A DNA stretch of 64,000 nucleotides from positions 62,001-126,000 of the IMG/VR virus record IMGVR_UViG_3300035182_002389, one strand, 5' to 3'. This DNA is from a virus. The position numbers and the translations under genes are program-made. The notes beneath the pieces were generated by a model. It was not told where the DNA came from and did not search any database. It saw only the letters and a program-made list of their open reading frames with translations. Below, piece after piece: positions 48,637 to 56,268 of the stretch (position 1 is its first letter; every line of letters starts with the position of its first letter).

Positions 48637-48651
48637 AGCTTGTCGCGAGCC
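48637..48651. promoter_or_regulatory. Palindrome, 6 bp before -10 of 48617 gene
   Basis: AGCTTGTCGCGAGCC; minus-strand reading GGCTCGCGACAAGCT, then GTGATACGTT. Confidence 0.6.
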
Positions 48652-48663
48652 ACTCTCAAACGC

Positions 48664-49236
48664 TCAGCCCTGTGCGGTGTTGGAGGCCCAGAGGACTTCC
48701 TGCGACGGACCGTAGACGACGAGGTTGCCGTCGTCCTGCATCGCGAGGAGCGCGCCGGGATGGCCGTCTGTCCCGGTTGCCCAAAGGGCGGCTCCCGCGT
48801 CGTTGTAGACGACCGCATTGCCGTCCTCTTGCATGATGAGGAACGACTTTCCGTCGCTCCGCGTGTCCGAACTCCACAGCGCCGCGCTGCCTGCGTAGAG
48901 CACGAGGTTGCCGTCCGACTGCATCGTCAGGTGGTAGGCCCCGTTGCAGGAGGCCATGGTGCTGCCGTTGTTCACCCTTTGCATCGCCGAGATGTGCGCG
49001 CCGCCGCCCGTGCAGTACGGGTTCGTCGGCACGCCCGGCACGGGACCGGCCGGCGCAGGGGCCGGCGCAGGGGCCGGCGCAGGGGCCGGCGCGGGAGCCG
49101 GCGCAGGGGCGCTGAGCACAATCCTCTTCGTGATCGAGGGCATGGCCACGAGCGCGGGCTTCTTGTTCTTCGAGTGCAGGTAGTACCCGACGACCGCGAG
49201 CGCCACGCCACCGCCGACGAGGTAGGAGGTCTTCAT
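48664..49236 (-). CDS. Single-anchor membrane lectin (B-type mannose-binding fold)
   Basis: 190 residues. Residues 3-20 (TSYLVGGGVALAVVGYYL) form the membrane helix, a (PA)n linker spans about 43-65, and the last 110 residues are a bulb-lectin domain with three Q-x-D-x-N-x-V-x-Y signatures: QSDGNLVLY, QEDGNAVVY, QDDGNLVVY. Each binds one mannose-type sugar in plant and bacterial homologs. Start at 49236 chosen because TACGAT lies seven bases upstream; the ATG at 49245 overlaps that box. A carbohydrate-binding, surface-exposed role is likely. Confidence 0.8.
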   Translation of the reverse strand: MKTSYLVGGGVALAVVGYYLHSKNKKPALVAMPSITKRIVLSAPAPAPAPAPAPAPAPAPAPAGPVPGVPTNPYCTGGGAHISAMQRVNNGSTMASCNGAYHLTMQSDGNLVLYAGSAALWSSDTRSDGKSFLIMQEDGNAVVYNDAGAALWATGTDGHPGALLAMQDDGNLVVYGPSQEVLWASNTAQG

Positions 49237-49268
49237 GGTCGCCATCGTACCACGGCGATCGCCCGCAT

Positions 49269-49283
49269 GACTTGTCGCAAGCC
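49269..49283. promoter_or_regulatory. Palindrome GACTTGTCGCAAGCC
   Basis: Between the lectin gene and repeat A4; on the minus strand the lectin -10 lies 21 bp away. Confidence 0.6.
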
Positions 49284-49329
49284 TGAGCGCGATTGAGCGT
49301 TTGACGTCATCCAAATCCGAATCCGAACC

Positions 49330-49459
49330 GCTGAACGAGACGAGCGAGAGAGCGGGGGCTGCGCACCCCCACACCCCGCGCCACCTGCGGTGGGGCCACT
49401 GTTGGGGGCTCTGCCCCCAAACCCCCGCTGAGGGCGCTCTCGGCGCGCCCTCAGACTCC
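49330..49459. repeat. Repeat family A, copy 4
   Basis: GAACGAGACGAGCGAGAG lead followed by the A cassette (GGGGGCTGCGCACCCCC, GGGGGCTCTGCCCCC, GAGGGCGCTCTCGGCGCGCCCTC) ending CAGACTCC. It abuts the promoter of the M23 gene. Confidence 0.9.
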
Positions 49460-49481
49460 TGCCGTGATACCCTACCCTTCA

Positions 49482-50060
49482 ATGGCCAAGCGGGCGATCC
49501 TCCCCTACGTGCTCGGCGGAGCGGCGCTCCTCGGCGTCATCGTTCTTGCACGCCGAAGCAGCGCCCAGGCGCTCGCCCCAAGTCCGAGCGTGCGCACGTG
49601 GCCCGTGGTCCCCAACCGGGGCACCATCAGCGGGTTTGGGGCTCCGCGCCCTGCGGGAAAGTACCCCGCGCGCTACCACGCCGCCGTGGACGTCGGCGCG
49701 CAGGACGGGGACAAGGTCGTCGCGATCGACGACGGCGAAGTGCTCAAGCTCGTCACGGGCTACCAGATTGGCGCAGGCCTTCAAGCGGTCGCCATCCGTC
49801 ACCCCGACGCCGACTACATCTACGCCGAGATCCAGGTGACGGCGGTGCCCGGCCAGCGTGTCAAGGCGGGCGACGTCATCGGCGTCGTGCGCCAGAACGA
49901 CTCTGGTCCGGGGCACCAGATGCTTCACCTCGAAGCGTGGCAGACCGGGATGGTGCCGGACGCTTTCAAACCGTGGTACGTGGGCCAGGCCGCGCCGCCG
50001 GGCCTGCTCGACGTAGGCAAGATTCTCGCGCCCCTCGCGAACACGGGAGTGAAGCCGTGA
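49482..50060 (+). CDS. Single-anchor M23/LytM-type peptidase
   Basis: 192 residues. Residues 5-24 (AILPYVLGGAALLGVIVLA) form the membrane helix, followed by RR. The peptidase domain begins at about 45 with GTISGFG; H66 and D70 (RYHAAVDVG) give HxxxD, and GHQMLHLEAW (H145, H149) occupies the site of the usual HxH, so the second ligand set is slightly altered. It would cut peptidoglycan peptide bridges. TACCCT, eight bases, ATG. Same orientation as the esterase downstream; their original 4-base overlap has been split by repeat A5. Confidence 0.8.
   Translation: MAKRAILPYVLGGAALLGVIVLARRSSAQALAPSPSVRTWPVVPNRGTISGFGAPRPAGKYPARYHAAVDVGAQDGDKVVAIDDGEVLKLVTGYQIGAGLQAVAIRHPDADYIYAEIQVTAVPGQRVKAGDVIGVVRQNDSGPGHQMLHLEAWQTGMVPDAFKPWYVGQAAPPGLLDVGKILAPLANTGVKP
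50044..50060 (+). repeat. 17-bp direct repeat, left flank of repeat A5
   Basis: CGGGAGTGAAGCCGTGA, containing the stop of the M23 gene. An identical copy at 50205-50221 contains the start of the esterase gene. Confidence 0.85.
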
Positions 50061-50204
50061 CCTTCATCCGAGCTGTTGAGAAGATCGCTCGGGGGGTTGC
50101 GCACCCCCCGAACCCCCGCGCCACCTGCGGTGGGACTTTTGTTGGGGCTCTGCCCCAAACCCTGCTGAGGGGCGCTTCCAGCGCGCCCCTCAGACTCCCT
50201 GCCG
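50061..50204. repeat. Repeat family A, copy 5, inserted with target duplication
   Basis: A 144-bp segment with the A cassette, ending CAGACTCCCTGCCG. It is bracketed by identical 17-bp repeats, which restores a GTGA stop-start overlap when removed. This defines the ends of the element: about CCTTCATCCGAGCTGTTGAG on the left and GACTCCCTGCCG on the right. Confidence 0.85.
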
Positions 50205-50221
50205 CGGGAGTGAAGCCGTGA
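50205..50221 (+). repeat. 17-bp direct repeat, right flank of repeat A5
   Basis: CGGGAGTGAAGCCGTGA, identical to 50044-50060; its last bases GTGA are the start of the esterase gene. Confidence 0.85.
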
Positions 50222-50997
50222 GCCGCTCTCTTTCCGTCAAGGCCTCGCGCTGGTCAACCACGGAGATCGCCATGGCGGTCGGCGGAGGACTCCTTGCTGT
50301 CGCGGCTTTTGCGATCGCGAAGAAGACCTTCGAGCAACGCCCCCTCGCGGTCGGCAACTACTTCTTCCCGTTCCACGACGCCGAATACCTCAGCCCCGGG
50401 CAGAGTCTGGGTGGACAGGCCTTCGTCCCTCCCGGCGCGCGAGACAACGCCCGCCTCCTCGTCTACCTGCACGGCAACAACGACGGCGGCATGATGCACG
50501 GCGGGATGGGCGCGACCGACACGGCCTACGACCTTCGCAAGATCGTGCCTTCGGACACCATCGTCGCGGCGCCCAGCCAGACGCGAAACGCCTCGGGCGC
50601 GGGGCTCTGGGCGGGCTTCAACCTCGACGAGTTCGTTGCCGCGGTCGAGCGCGCGACAGGGGCCACGATCGACAAATCGCGCGTGATTCTCATGGGCCAC
50701 AGCGGCGCCGGATGCAGCTCGGTCGGCGGCCTCTTCGGCAAGCTCGGGGTCATCAAACCGCAGCTCGTCGCCGTCGTCGACGTCTGCGCGGGGCCCATGT
50801 ACGGAGAGGCATACGGCAGGCTCGCCGAACAAGTTCCCGTGCGCGTGTTCTACCAAACGCGCACGTGGTCGCGAGACTTCGCGGGCTTCCAAGCGGGCTT
50901 GAGGGGCCGCGCGACCTTCGAGGAGGTTCAGACCCCAGCCGGGCAGAGTCCCCACAGCGCCATCGTCCCCATCGTCGCGAAGATGGTGCTCACGTGA
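50218..50997 (+). CDS. Single-anchor alpha/beta-hydrolase (esterase/lipase-like)
   Basis: 259 residues from GTG. Residues 16-35 (EIAMAVGGGLLAVAAFAIAK) form the membrane helix. LLVYLHGNNDGG (81-91) is the oxyanion strand; LMGHSGAG (158-165) is the nucleophile elbow with Ser162; QSPHSAIVP near 246 supplies the His. The acid is not assigned. It would cleave ester bonds; combined with a membrane anchor this could be a virion lipase or a cell-envelope esterase. Confidence 0.8.
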   Translation: MSRSLSVKASRWSTTEIAMAVGGGLLAVAAFAIAKKTFEQRPLAVGNYFFPFHDAEYLSPGQSLGGQAFVPPGARDNARLLVYLHGNNDGGMMHGGMGATDTAYDLRKIVPSDTIVAAPSQTRNASGAGLWAGFNLDEFVAAVERATGATIDKSRVILMGHSGAGCSSVGGLFGKLGVIKPQLVAVVDVCAGPMYGEAYGRLAEQVPVRVFYQTRTWSRDFAGFQAGLRGRATFEEVQTPAGQSPHSAIVPIVAKMVLT

Positions 50998-51160
50998 GTC
51001 TCCCCCTTCCCGTTCCCGTTCCCGTTCCCAGCGTGCCGAAGGCGCGCGTTCCCCCTTCCCGAATCCCGCGCCGAAGGCGCGTCTCGGTCCTGCGAGCCCC
51101 CACAAGACGAGATCGGGAACGCTCGCTGCGCGAGCTGGCAACGGGAACGGGGACGGAAGC
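50998..51160. repeat. Repeat family B, copy 3
   Basis: CCCGTTCCCGTTCCCGTTCCC array, GCGCCGAAGGCGCG palindrome, then GATCGGGAACGCTCGC(TGC)GCGAGC and GGGAACGGGGACGG. Fills the gap between the esterase and ParB-like genes; no gene seen in it. Confidence 0.8.
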
Positions 51161-51511
51161 ATGAGAAAGCTCACCTTCTCGCACGACGACCCGTGGCCGG
51201 ACGGGCTCGTCGTGAAGTTCTACCTCGTGCCCTTTCCTTACCGCCGCAAGCCCGTCATCACCGTGCGCGAGGAGGCGGCAAGGCCGCAGCGCATCGCAGA
51301 CGTCCCCATGACTCTGCTCAACGCGTCACAGCGCGGCGTGACGGACACGGGGCTCGCCAAAGCCCACAAGGTGACCGCCCTTCCTCGCGCGTACGAGGAA
51401 GAGGACGGCCGCTACACCATTGCCGACGGCCACCACCGCGTCGTTGCCGCGTGGCTGCGCGGCGAAGATCAGGTCCGCATTCGCATCATCGGACTGCCTC
51501 GCAAGAAGTGA
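51161..51511 (+). CDS. ParB-like (DGxHR) domain protein
   Basis: 116 residues. RYTIADGHHRVVAAWLRGE (about 85-103) is the D-G-H-H-R signature; the preceding strands HKVTALPRAYEEEDG fit the ParB fold. The start follows repeat B3, which may hide its promoter. The smallest of the four ParB-like proteins, containing only the core domain. Confidence 0.6.
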   Translation: MRKLTFSHDDPWPDGLVVKFYLVPFPYRRKPVITVREEAARPQRIADVPMTLLNASQRGVTDTGLAKAHKVTALPRAYEEEDGRYTIADGHHRVVAAWLRGEDQVRIRIIGLPRKK

Positions 51512-51516
51512 GACGA

Positions 51517-51657
51517 GATCGGGAACAGGAACGCGCCTTCGGCGCTGGGAACGGGAACGGGAACGGGCGAGACAAGACGAAAAGGACGGCCTGCGGCCGA
51601 GCACGGGCTTCGCCCGAGGACGCGCCTTCAGCGCGAGGACGGGCTTCGCCCGAGGGT
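51517..51657. repeat. Repeat family B (copy 4) joined to family C (copy 2)
   Basis: 51517-51570 is GATCGGGAACAGGAACGCGCC...GGGAACGGGAACGGG (B); 51571-51657 is GACGAAAAGGACGGCCTGCGGCC and further TTCG/TCGG hairpins (C). The two families lie end to end between convergent genes. Confidence 0.85.
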
Positions 51658-52230
51658 TCAATGATAGTCGTACTCGATGCCCTGTGCGCGCATCGCGCGA
51701 CGCAGGTCTTCGATGCCCATGCGACCGGCCGCGGCGAGATTCTTCTGGAGCCACGCGTAAAAGCGCTCGGCGTCCTTCTTCTTGACGGCGTAGTAGAGGG
51801 TGTCCTGGTAGAGACTCGTGCCGCCTTGCAGAAGCGAGCTTCGATCGAGCGGCCAGCTTGACCGGATCGAGAAGCGGTGCGGGGTCGCGTCGATCGAGAT
51901 GCGGTCGCCGTTGTCGAGCTTGTGGCTCAGGTGAATCGCGGTCGACATCGGCTCGACGTCGATCGCACGAAGCTCGCGCTCCTCGACGTGGAACCCGTAG
52001 CGGTGCGCGAGAGCTTGGGCGTACGAGCGAGCGTGCGCGTACGTCGGCGCTTGCAGCAGGATGTCGCCGAGACGGTCGAGCGCCGACCCCTTCTCCGACG
52101 ACGCGGTGAGCTGCAAGATCCGCTTGCCGCGCTTGCCTGCGAGGGCCGTGTCGGTGACGACCAGCGAGTTCGCATAGCGATGGACACGCAGCGTGCCCAC
52201 GTGTGCGGTACGACCGATTTCGATGGGCAT
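51658..52230 (-). CDS. Hypothetical protein
   Basis: 190 residues. Two beta-rich halves: VGTLRVHRYANSLVVTDTALAG and STAIHLSHKLDNGDRISIDATPHRFSIRSSWPL, and a helical end (AERFYAWLQKNLAAAGRMGIEDLRRAMRAQG). No family. Runs towards the repeat at its 3' end. Confidence 0.5.
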   Translation of the reverse strand: MPIEIGRTAHVGTLRVHRYANSLVVTDTALAGKRGKRILQLTASSEKGSALDRLGDILLQAPTYAHARSYAQALAHRYGFHVEERELRAIDVEPMSTAIHLSHKLDNGDRISIDATPHRFSIRSSWPLDRSSLLQGGTSLYQDTLYYAVKKKDAERFYAWLQKNLAAAGRMGIEDLRRAMRAQGIEYDYH

Positions 52231-52239
52231 GGGGTCCTG

Positions 52240-53535
52240 TTAGATCCTGACCGGCACGAGAGCCTTGTCGGAGGGAAGCAGTGCGAGGCGCATGCCGGGC
52301 ATCTTCCCGGTCGCGACCACGTCACCATTCACGAACGTGAGGGTCTGCCCGACAACGGGAACGGGCTGCCCTGCTGCCACGGCCGCACGAAGGTCCTGGA
52401 GCAGCGCGTCCGAGATGGCCAGCGATCGGCCGCCGTCGAGCGCCGAGGCGATCTTCCCCGCGTTGAGCTGCGGGGTCTGCTGGATCAGAGGCGCGCTGCC
52501 CGTGAAGGCCCGTCCGCGCACACCGGCCGTCGCCGCGACCGGCAGGACGTTCACGCCGATGTCATAGGGAGCGCTCGGATCGACGCCCTGCACGTCGTGG
52601 AGATCGAGGAGCACGTTCAGGCTCACCAGCGCGTCGATGAGCGCCTTCTTCTCGGCGTCGGACAGCTCCGAAGCAAGAACGGTCATCGACACGGGGGGAG
52701 GCGTGTCGAGAGGAATGGGCGTCATGCCGCCGCCCGGCCCGACTCCACCCGGCCCGACAGGCGGCCTCCCAAGCCCCGGCGGCGCGGACGGCACCGGAGG
52801 CGGCGGGGGAGGCGTCGGGTTGAACGCGGGGCCCGCGCCCTTGAGCACGCTTGCGGCCTCGTTCGGGCGCAGAAAGAGCAGATCGGTCGGATCCGTCGAC
52901 GTCGGCGTCGAGGAGGTCCTGATCGTTTTCCCGTCCGCGCTCACGAACACGTACAGGCCGGGGAACGCGGGAACACTCGGCGAAGGCTTCGGGCACTGGT
53001 CAGGAGGCGTGCCCATCAGGCAGGGCGACGACGTGCTCGTCGGAATCTCTGCGCGCGGCGTGTTCGCGCTCTGGATCCAGACGAGAATCGAGTCGCTCGC
53101 ATCGGGCGCCTGCATCGCGTACGTCCGCGCCAGCGGCTGATAGCCGGGAGGAGGGGCCATCCCCATTCCCGGGGAGTAGACGGCCTTGGAAATCTGCACG
53201 GGAAGCAGCGCAAGCGGGACGCTGTTCGGCGTCTCGATGGCCCCTCTCCGGTTCGTCGCGAACGCGTTGTAGTCGCTGCCGACACCGGGAGGAGGCGGCA
53301 GGACGGGCGCGATCGAGGTCGCCTTCGAGAGCGCCTTCCACATGCCGACCTTCTCGTCGGCCGTCAGCTCGCCCGTCGCGGTCGAGGGACCGAGATTCGC
53401 GCCGCCCGGAGCCAGCACGTTGCGCATGCCTTGGGCGCCCGCTCCGCCCGACGAGGGCTGGCCCGCGTACCACTTGTAGAGCAGCACGCCGCCGACGGCA
53501 GCACCACCGAGCATCAGGAGCGAGCTTGCCTTCAT
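52240..53535 (-). CDS. Single-anchor membrane protein, large
   Basis: 431 residues. Residues 5-21 (SLLMLGGAAVGGVLLYKW) form the membrane helix. A large Pro-rich middle (about 230-300) separates an N-terminal domain with LPLALLPVQISKAVY and ILVWIQSANTPRAEIP from a C-terminal helical domain (VLASELSDAEKKALIDALVSLN). Start: TACGCT, seven bases, ATG; palindrome at 53560 behind. Function unknown; largest member of the anchor-plus-linker family. Confidence 0.6.
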   Translation of the reverse strand: MKASSLLMLGGAAVGGVLLYKWYAGQPSSGGAGAQGMRNVLAPGGANLGPSTATGELTADEKVGMWKALSKATSIAPVLPPPPGVGSDYNAFATNRRGAIETPNSVPLALLPVQISKAVYSPGMGMAPPPGYQPLARTYAMQAPDASDSILVWIQSANTPRAEIPTSTSSPCLMGTPPDQCPKPSPSVPAFPGLYVFVSADGKTIRTSSTPTSTDPTDLLFLRPNEAASVLKGAGPAFNPTPPPPPPVPSAPPGLGRPPVGPGGVGPGGGMTPIPLDTPPPVSMTVLASELSDAEKKALIDALVSLNVLLDLHDVQGVDPSAPYDIGVNVLPVAATAGVRGRAFTGSAPLIQQTPQLNAGKIASALDGGRSLAISDALLQDLRAAVAAGQPVPVVGQTLTFVNGDVVATGKMPGMRLALLPSDKALVPVRI

Positions 53536-53559
53536 GGCGTCGAGCGTATTCTTCCGTTC

Positions 53560-53574
53560 GGCTTGCGACAAGTC
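53560..53574. promoter_or_regulatory. Palindrome GGCTTGCGACAAGTC between divergent leaderless genes
   Basis: Between 53535 (minus, -10 TACGCT 13 bp away) and 53601 (plus, -10 TACGAT 16 bp away). Both genes encode anchored proteins, so one operator may control a pair of them. Confidence 0.7.
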
Positions 53575-53600
53575 GATAAGGCTCGTGATACGATCCCGGG

Positions 53601-54125
53601 ATGGCGAACACCGGGCTCATCGTCGGCGGCGTCGGCATCGCAGCGCTCGCTGCCTACGCGGCATTCGGCAAAGAGAAGCCGCGATTTGCCGACGAGCCGA
53701 TGCCGCGGCCGGGACCGCGATCTACGGGGCCGACCTCCATGCGCTTGGGCCCGTCCTCGATGCGCTCCAGCGTCGTCCAAGGCGCGCCGCGGCCTCAGCC
53801 GGCCCCCTCCGTCGAGACGCGCGAGCCGGCGTCGGGGAGGCCTACGACCCACAAGCGAGCGTTCCAGATCGGACCCTATCAGGTGTCGATTCAGGACGGC
53901 CCCTACCACTACGCTTCTCCGGGCGAAACCGTCGAGATCGGCATCTTCCTGCGAGGGTCGCTCATCAACCCGAAGCGCATCGGCCTGCACAAGTACGCGA
54001 AGTTCTGGGAGAAGGGCAACAACCCCGTGGGCGTCCACGTGCCCATCGCCGCCGCCAACCAGCTCCTTCGCGACATCGAGCGGCATGCCGGTTACAAGGC
54101 TCAGCCCCTGAAGAGGAAATCGTGA
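53601..54125 (+). CDS. Single-anchor membrane protein
   Basis: 174 residues. Residues 5-21 (GLIVGGVGIAALAAYAAF) form the helix, then KEKPR and a Pro/Arg linker to about 85. The C-terminal 85 residues form a beta-then-helix domain (YQVSIQDGPYHYASPGETVEIGIFLRGSLI). TACGAT, six bases, ATG. Followed by a GTGA overlap. Confidence 0.6.
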   Translation: MANTGLIVGGVGIAALAAYAAFGKEKPRFADEPMPRPGPRSTGPTSMRLGPSSMRSSVVQGAPRPQPAPSVETREPASGRPTTHKRAFQIGPYQVSIQDGPYHYASPGETVEIGIFLRGSLINPKRIGLHKYAKFWEKGNNPVGVHVPIAAANQLLRDIERHAGYKAQPLKRKS

Positions 54126-54754
54126 CGCCTTCCGCGCTCTCGCTGTGGCCGTGGAAGGGGCAAGAGCGATACTGGCCCTCCGTCGCGGGGTTTCATCTCG
54201 AAGCGCGCGGGTACGGCAAGTACGGCGACGCGAGCGCCGTCGAGTACCGCTACGAGGGGCGCGGCAAGCAGTTCGCGAACCTCGTCGTCACGTTCAGCGC
54301 GCACCGCCACGAAGCGACGGACGGCAAGGCGCCGATCGCGTGGAAGGCAGAATCCTACGGGCCGAAGATCGACGGCACCGTCGCGACGCTCGAAGAGATC
54401 CCGAGGAAGCTCGCCGCGCTCGCGCGATGGGCGCTTCAACGCAAGCACGCCGCGAACGCGTACTTCGCCAAAGCTCTGCCGAGCAGCACGCACTGGAACG
54501 TGAACCACGACGTCGAGTTCTTCGGCGCGACGTACAAGAACCCGCACAGCGACGCGTACATGTCCGTCACCTTCGACGATCCCGCGAGCTTGCTCCTCGG
54601 GCAAAGGGACACGGCCCACATCCGATTCGCGCGCGGCAGCGACTATCAGGGGGCGTACGGGACGAGCCAACACATCGTCACCTACGGCACCCTCGACGAG
54701 ATGCGTGGCGTGCTGAAGATCGCCGAGACGCACTGGAAGGCGTGGAACCGATGA
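54122..54754 (+). CDS. Hypothetical protein
   Basis: 210 residues from GTG (GTGA overlap). Aromatic strands (YEGRGKQFANLVVTFSAHRHEA, then HDVEFFGATYKNPHSDAYMSVTFDD) around a helix (EIPRKLAALARWALQRKHAANAYF). Co-expressed with the anchored protein upstream and the Gp49-like gene downstream. Function unknown. Confidence 0.5.
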   Translation: MTPSALSLWPWKGQERYWPSVAGFHLEARGYGKYGDASAVEYRYEGRGKQFANLVVTFSAHRHEATDGKAPIAWKAESYGPKIDGTVATLEEIPRKLAALARWALQRKHAANAYFAKALPSSTHWNVNHDVEFFGATYKNPHSDAYMSVTFDDPASLLLGQRDTAHIRFARGSDYQGAYGTSQHIVTYGTLDEMRGVLKIAETHWKAWNR

Positions 54755-55377
54755 CCAACCACAAAGAAGCGCTCGCCAACCTCGAATCTCGCGAGGCGAA
54801 GGTCGCGTACGCGATCAAACACAAGCTGCGCGTGTCGGTCCGTCCCACCCGAGATCGGCACAGGTTCGTCTTTCGCATCGTCACGCCCGATCGCCAGGTG
54901 CTCGACACGTTCGACTGCTCTCGGGCGAACTACGCGCGCATCTCCCGAGCCGGCGCGGACATGGACAAAATCAGCAACGAGCCCGTTCGTCGGTGGCGGC
55001 TCTACGAGACCGCCTCGGGCAACTCTCCCGTGCGCGACTACCTCCTCACGCTCACCGAAGACGAGCAGAGCCGCGTCCGCGCGAAGATGCACATCATCAA
55101 GACCCAGGGCCTCTCGAAAGCCATTCGCATGGCCGCAGAAAAGAGCGACCTCTACGAGATCCATGCCGACGCGAGCAATCGAGCCCTGCGGCTCATCTTC
55201 GCTCCCGAAGGCAAGCGGGGCCACGTTCTGCTCGGCCTCAACGCTTTTGAGAAGCGGTCGCAGAAGACGCCGCGCAGTGCCATCGACACCGCTCTCGCCC
55301 GCCTCGCCGACTGGCGCGAACGACACGAGAAGAGGCGCAGGACAAGCTCGCTCGGGCGCGTCTCTGCCCGGCGGTAG
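54751..55377 (+). CDS. Protein with C-terminal Gp49/HigB-like toxin domain
   Basis: 208 residues. Residues about 90-195 match the phage-derived Gp49-like (HigB/RelE superfamily) pattern: SPVRDYLLTLTEDEQSRVRAKM, DLYEIHADASNRALRLIFAPEG, VLLGLNAFEKRSQKTPRSAIDTALARLADW. The N-terminal 85 residues are unrelated and include FDCSRANYARI. No antitoxin gene is adjacent: the next genes are a GNAT-like and an ART-like protein. ATGA overlap upstream. Confidence 0.65.
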   Translation: MTNHKEALANLESREAKVAYAIKHKLRVSVRPTRDRHRFVFRIVTPDRQVLDTFDCSRANYARISRAGADMDKISNEPVRRWRLYETASGNSPVRDYLLTLTEDEQSRVRAKMHIIKTQGLSKAIRMAAEKSDLYEIHADASNRALRLIFAPEGKRGHVLLGLNAFEKRSQKTPRSAIDTALARLADWRERHEKRRRTSSLGRVSARR

Positions 55378-55381
55378 GTCC

Positions 55382-55906
55382 ATGACCATTCGCTTCACCG
55401 TCGACAAGAAGAGGAAGATCGTCCGCGCTGTCTTCGCCAAAGAGAGCGAGCCGCCGACGTATGCACTCGCCTTCTTCTACAAGATCCGCCGCGCCGATCC
55501 CTACCTCGGCATGGGCGTGCGACTGCTCGTGAAGGGAGAGAGGGGTCGCATGGGGGCTATGATCCTTTCTCTCACCACGCCTGCGCCCGGGGAAATGTCC
55601 ACCGCGTGTGAGAAGGACTACCGCGCGCTGAGGCCCGCGCTCTTTCAGGCGCGCACTCCCCTCTACCGCGTTCGGTCCTCGGACGTGCGCTCGCCCTACC
55701 AAGGCTCCGGTTTTGGCGTCCTCATGTACGCCGCGGCCATCGTTCTCGCCGACCTCCAGGGCACCGGCATCGCCGCCGACGAATGCTACATGGAAAAGGG
55801 CTACGAGGGCATCACGAGCGAAGCCGCACGCCGCGTCTGGGACTCGCGACGGCTCGCGAAGATCGCCAACGTGCGCGGCAGCGTCGCGTTCCTTCGACGC
55901 TCCTAG
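55382..55906 (+). CDS. GNAT-like protein, paralog family (2 of 3)
   Basis: 174 residues. YRVRSSDVRSPYQGSGFGVLMYAAAIVLADLQGTGIAADECYMEKGYEGITSEAARRVWDSRRLAKIANVRGSVAFLRR (about 98-172) corresponds to the same part of the 46910 and 58092 proteins; the G-S-G-F-G takes the place of R-x-x-G-x-G. The N-terminal half is related to that of 58092 (ITxTVDKxRKI...). CTAG overlap at the end with a convergent ART-like gene. Confidence 0.65.
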   Translation: MTIRFTVDKKRKIVRAVFAKESEPPTYALAFFYKIRRADPYLGMGVRLLVKGERGRMGAMILSLTTPAPGEMSTACEKDYRALRPALFQARTPLYRVRSSDVRSPYQGSGFGVLMYAAAIVLADLQGTGIAADECYMEKGYEGITSEAARRVWDSRRLAKIANVRGSVAFLRRS

Positions 55907-56268
55907 CGCCTCGGCCGCTTGAGATCGACGATTTCGAGCACCTTGATGCGATTCGGATCGAACATGATCCAGTTGTCGTCGAGGTGCACGCTGTCGTAGC
56001 CGAGCTGCGTGAGCTGATCGAGCAGGTATCGATCGTACTCTTTCCAGCCCGCGGTCTTCTGCGCCCGGAGCACGACCTTCATCAGATAGTTGAGACTGCC
56101 TGCGCCGCTCTCGCCGCGCAGGATCACGTCCTTGTCCTCGCTGAACCAGAAGATCCCGCCCATCGCGGAGAAGCTCCGCTGAAAGCGTCGAATGGGGTGC
56201 GAGCCGCCATGATAGGCGATAACCGTTCGCTCGGGCGCGAGGCTCGTTCCGAGGGAGGCCTTGCTCAT
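55903..56268 (-). CDS. ADP-ribosyltransferase-like small protein
   Basis: 121 residues. VIAYHGGSHPIRRFQRSFSAMGGIFWFSEDKDVILR (about 16-50) is the Y-H-G-x...G-I-F-F-S/T pattern of ART-like domains in phage proteins; LKVVLRAQKTAG fits the following strand. Starts inside the end of the 56265 gene (overlap), so translated with it. Confidence 0.5.
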   Translation of the reverse strand: MSKASLGTSLAPERTVIAYHGGSHPIRRFQRSFSAMGGIFWFSEDKDVILRGESGAGSLNYLMKVVLRAQKTAGWKEYDRYLLDQLTQLGYDSVHLDDNWIMFDPNRIKVLEIVDLKRPRR

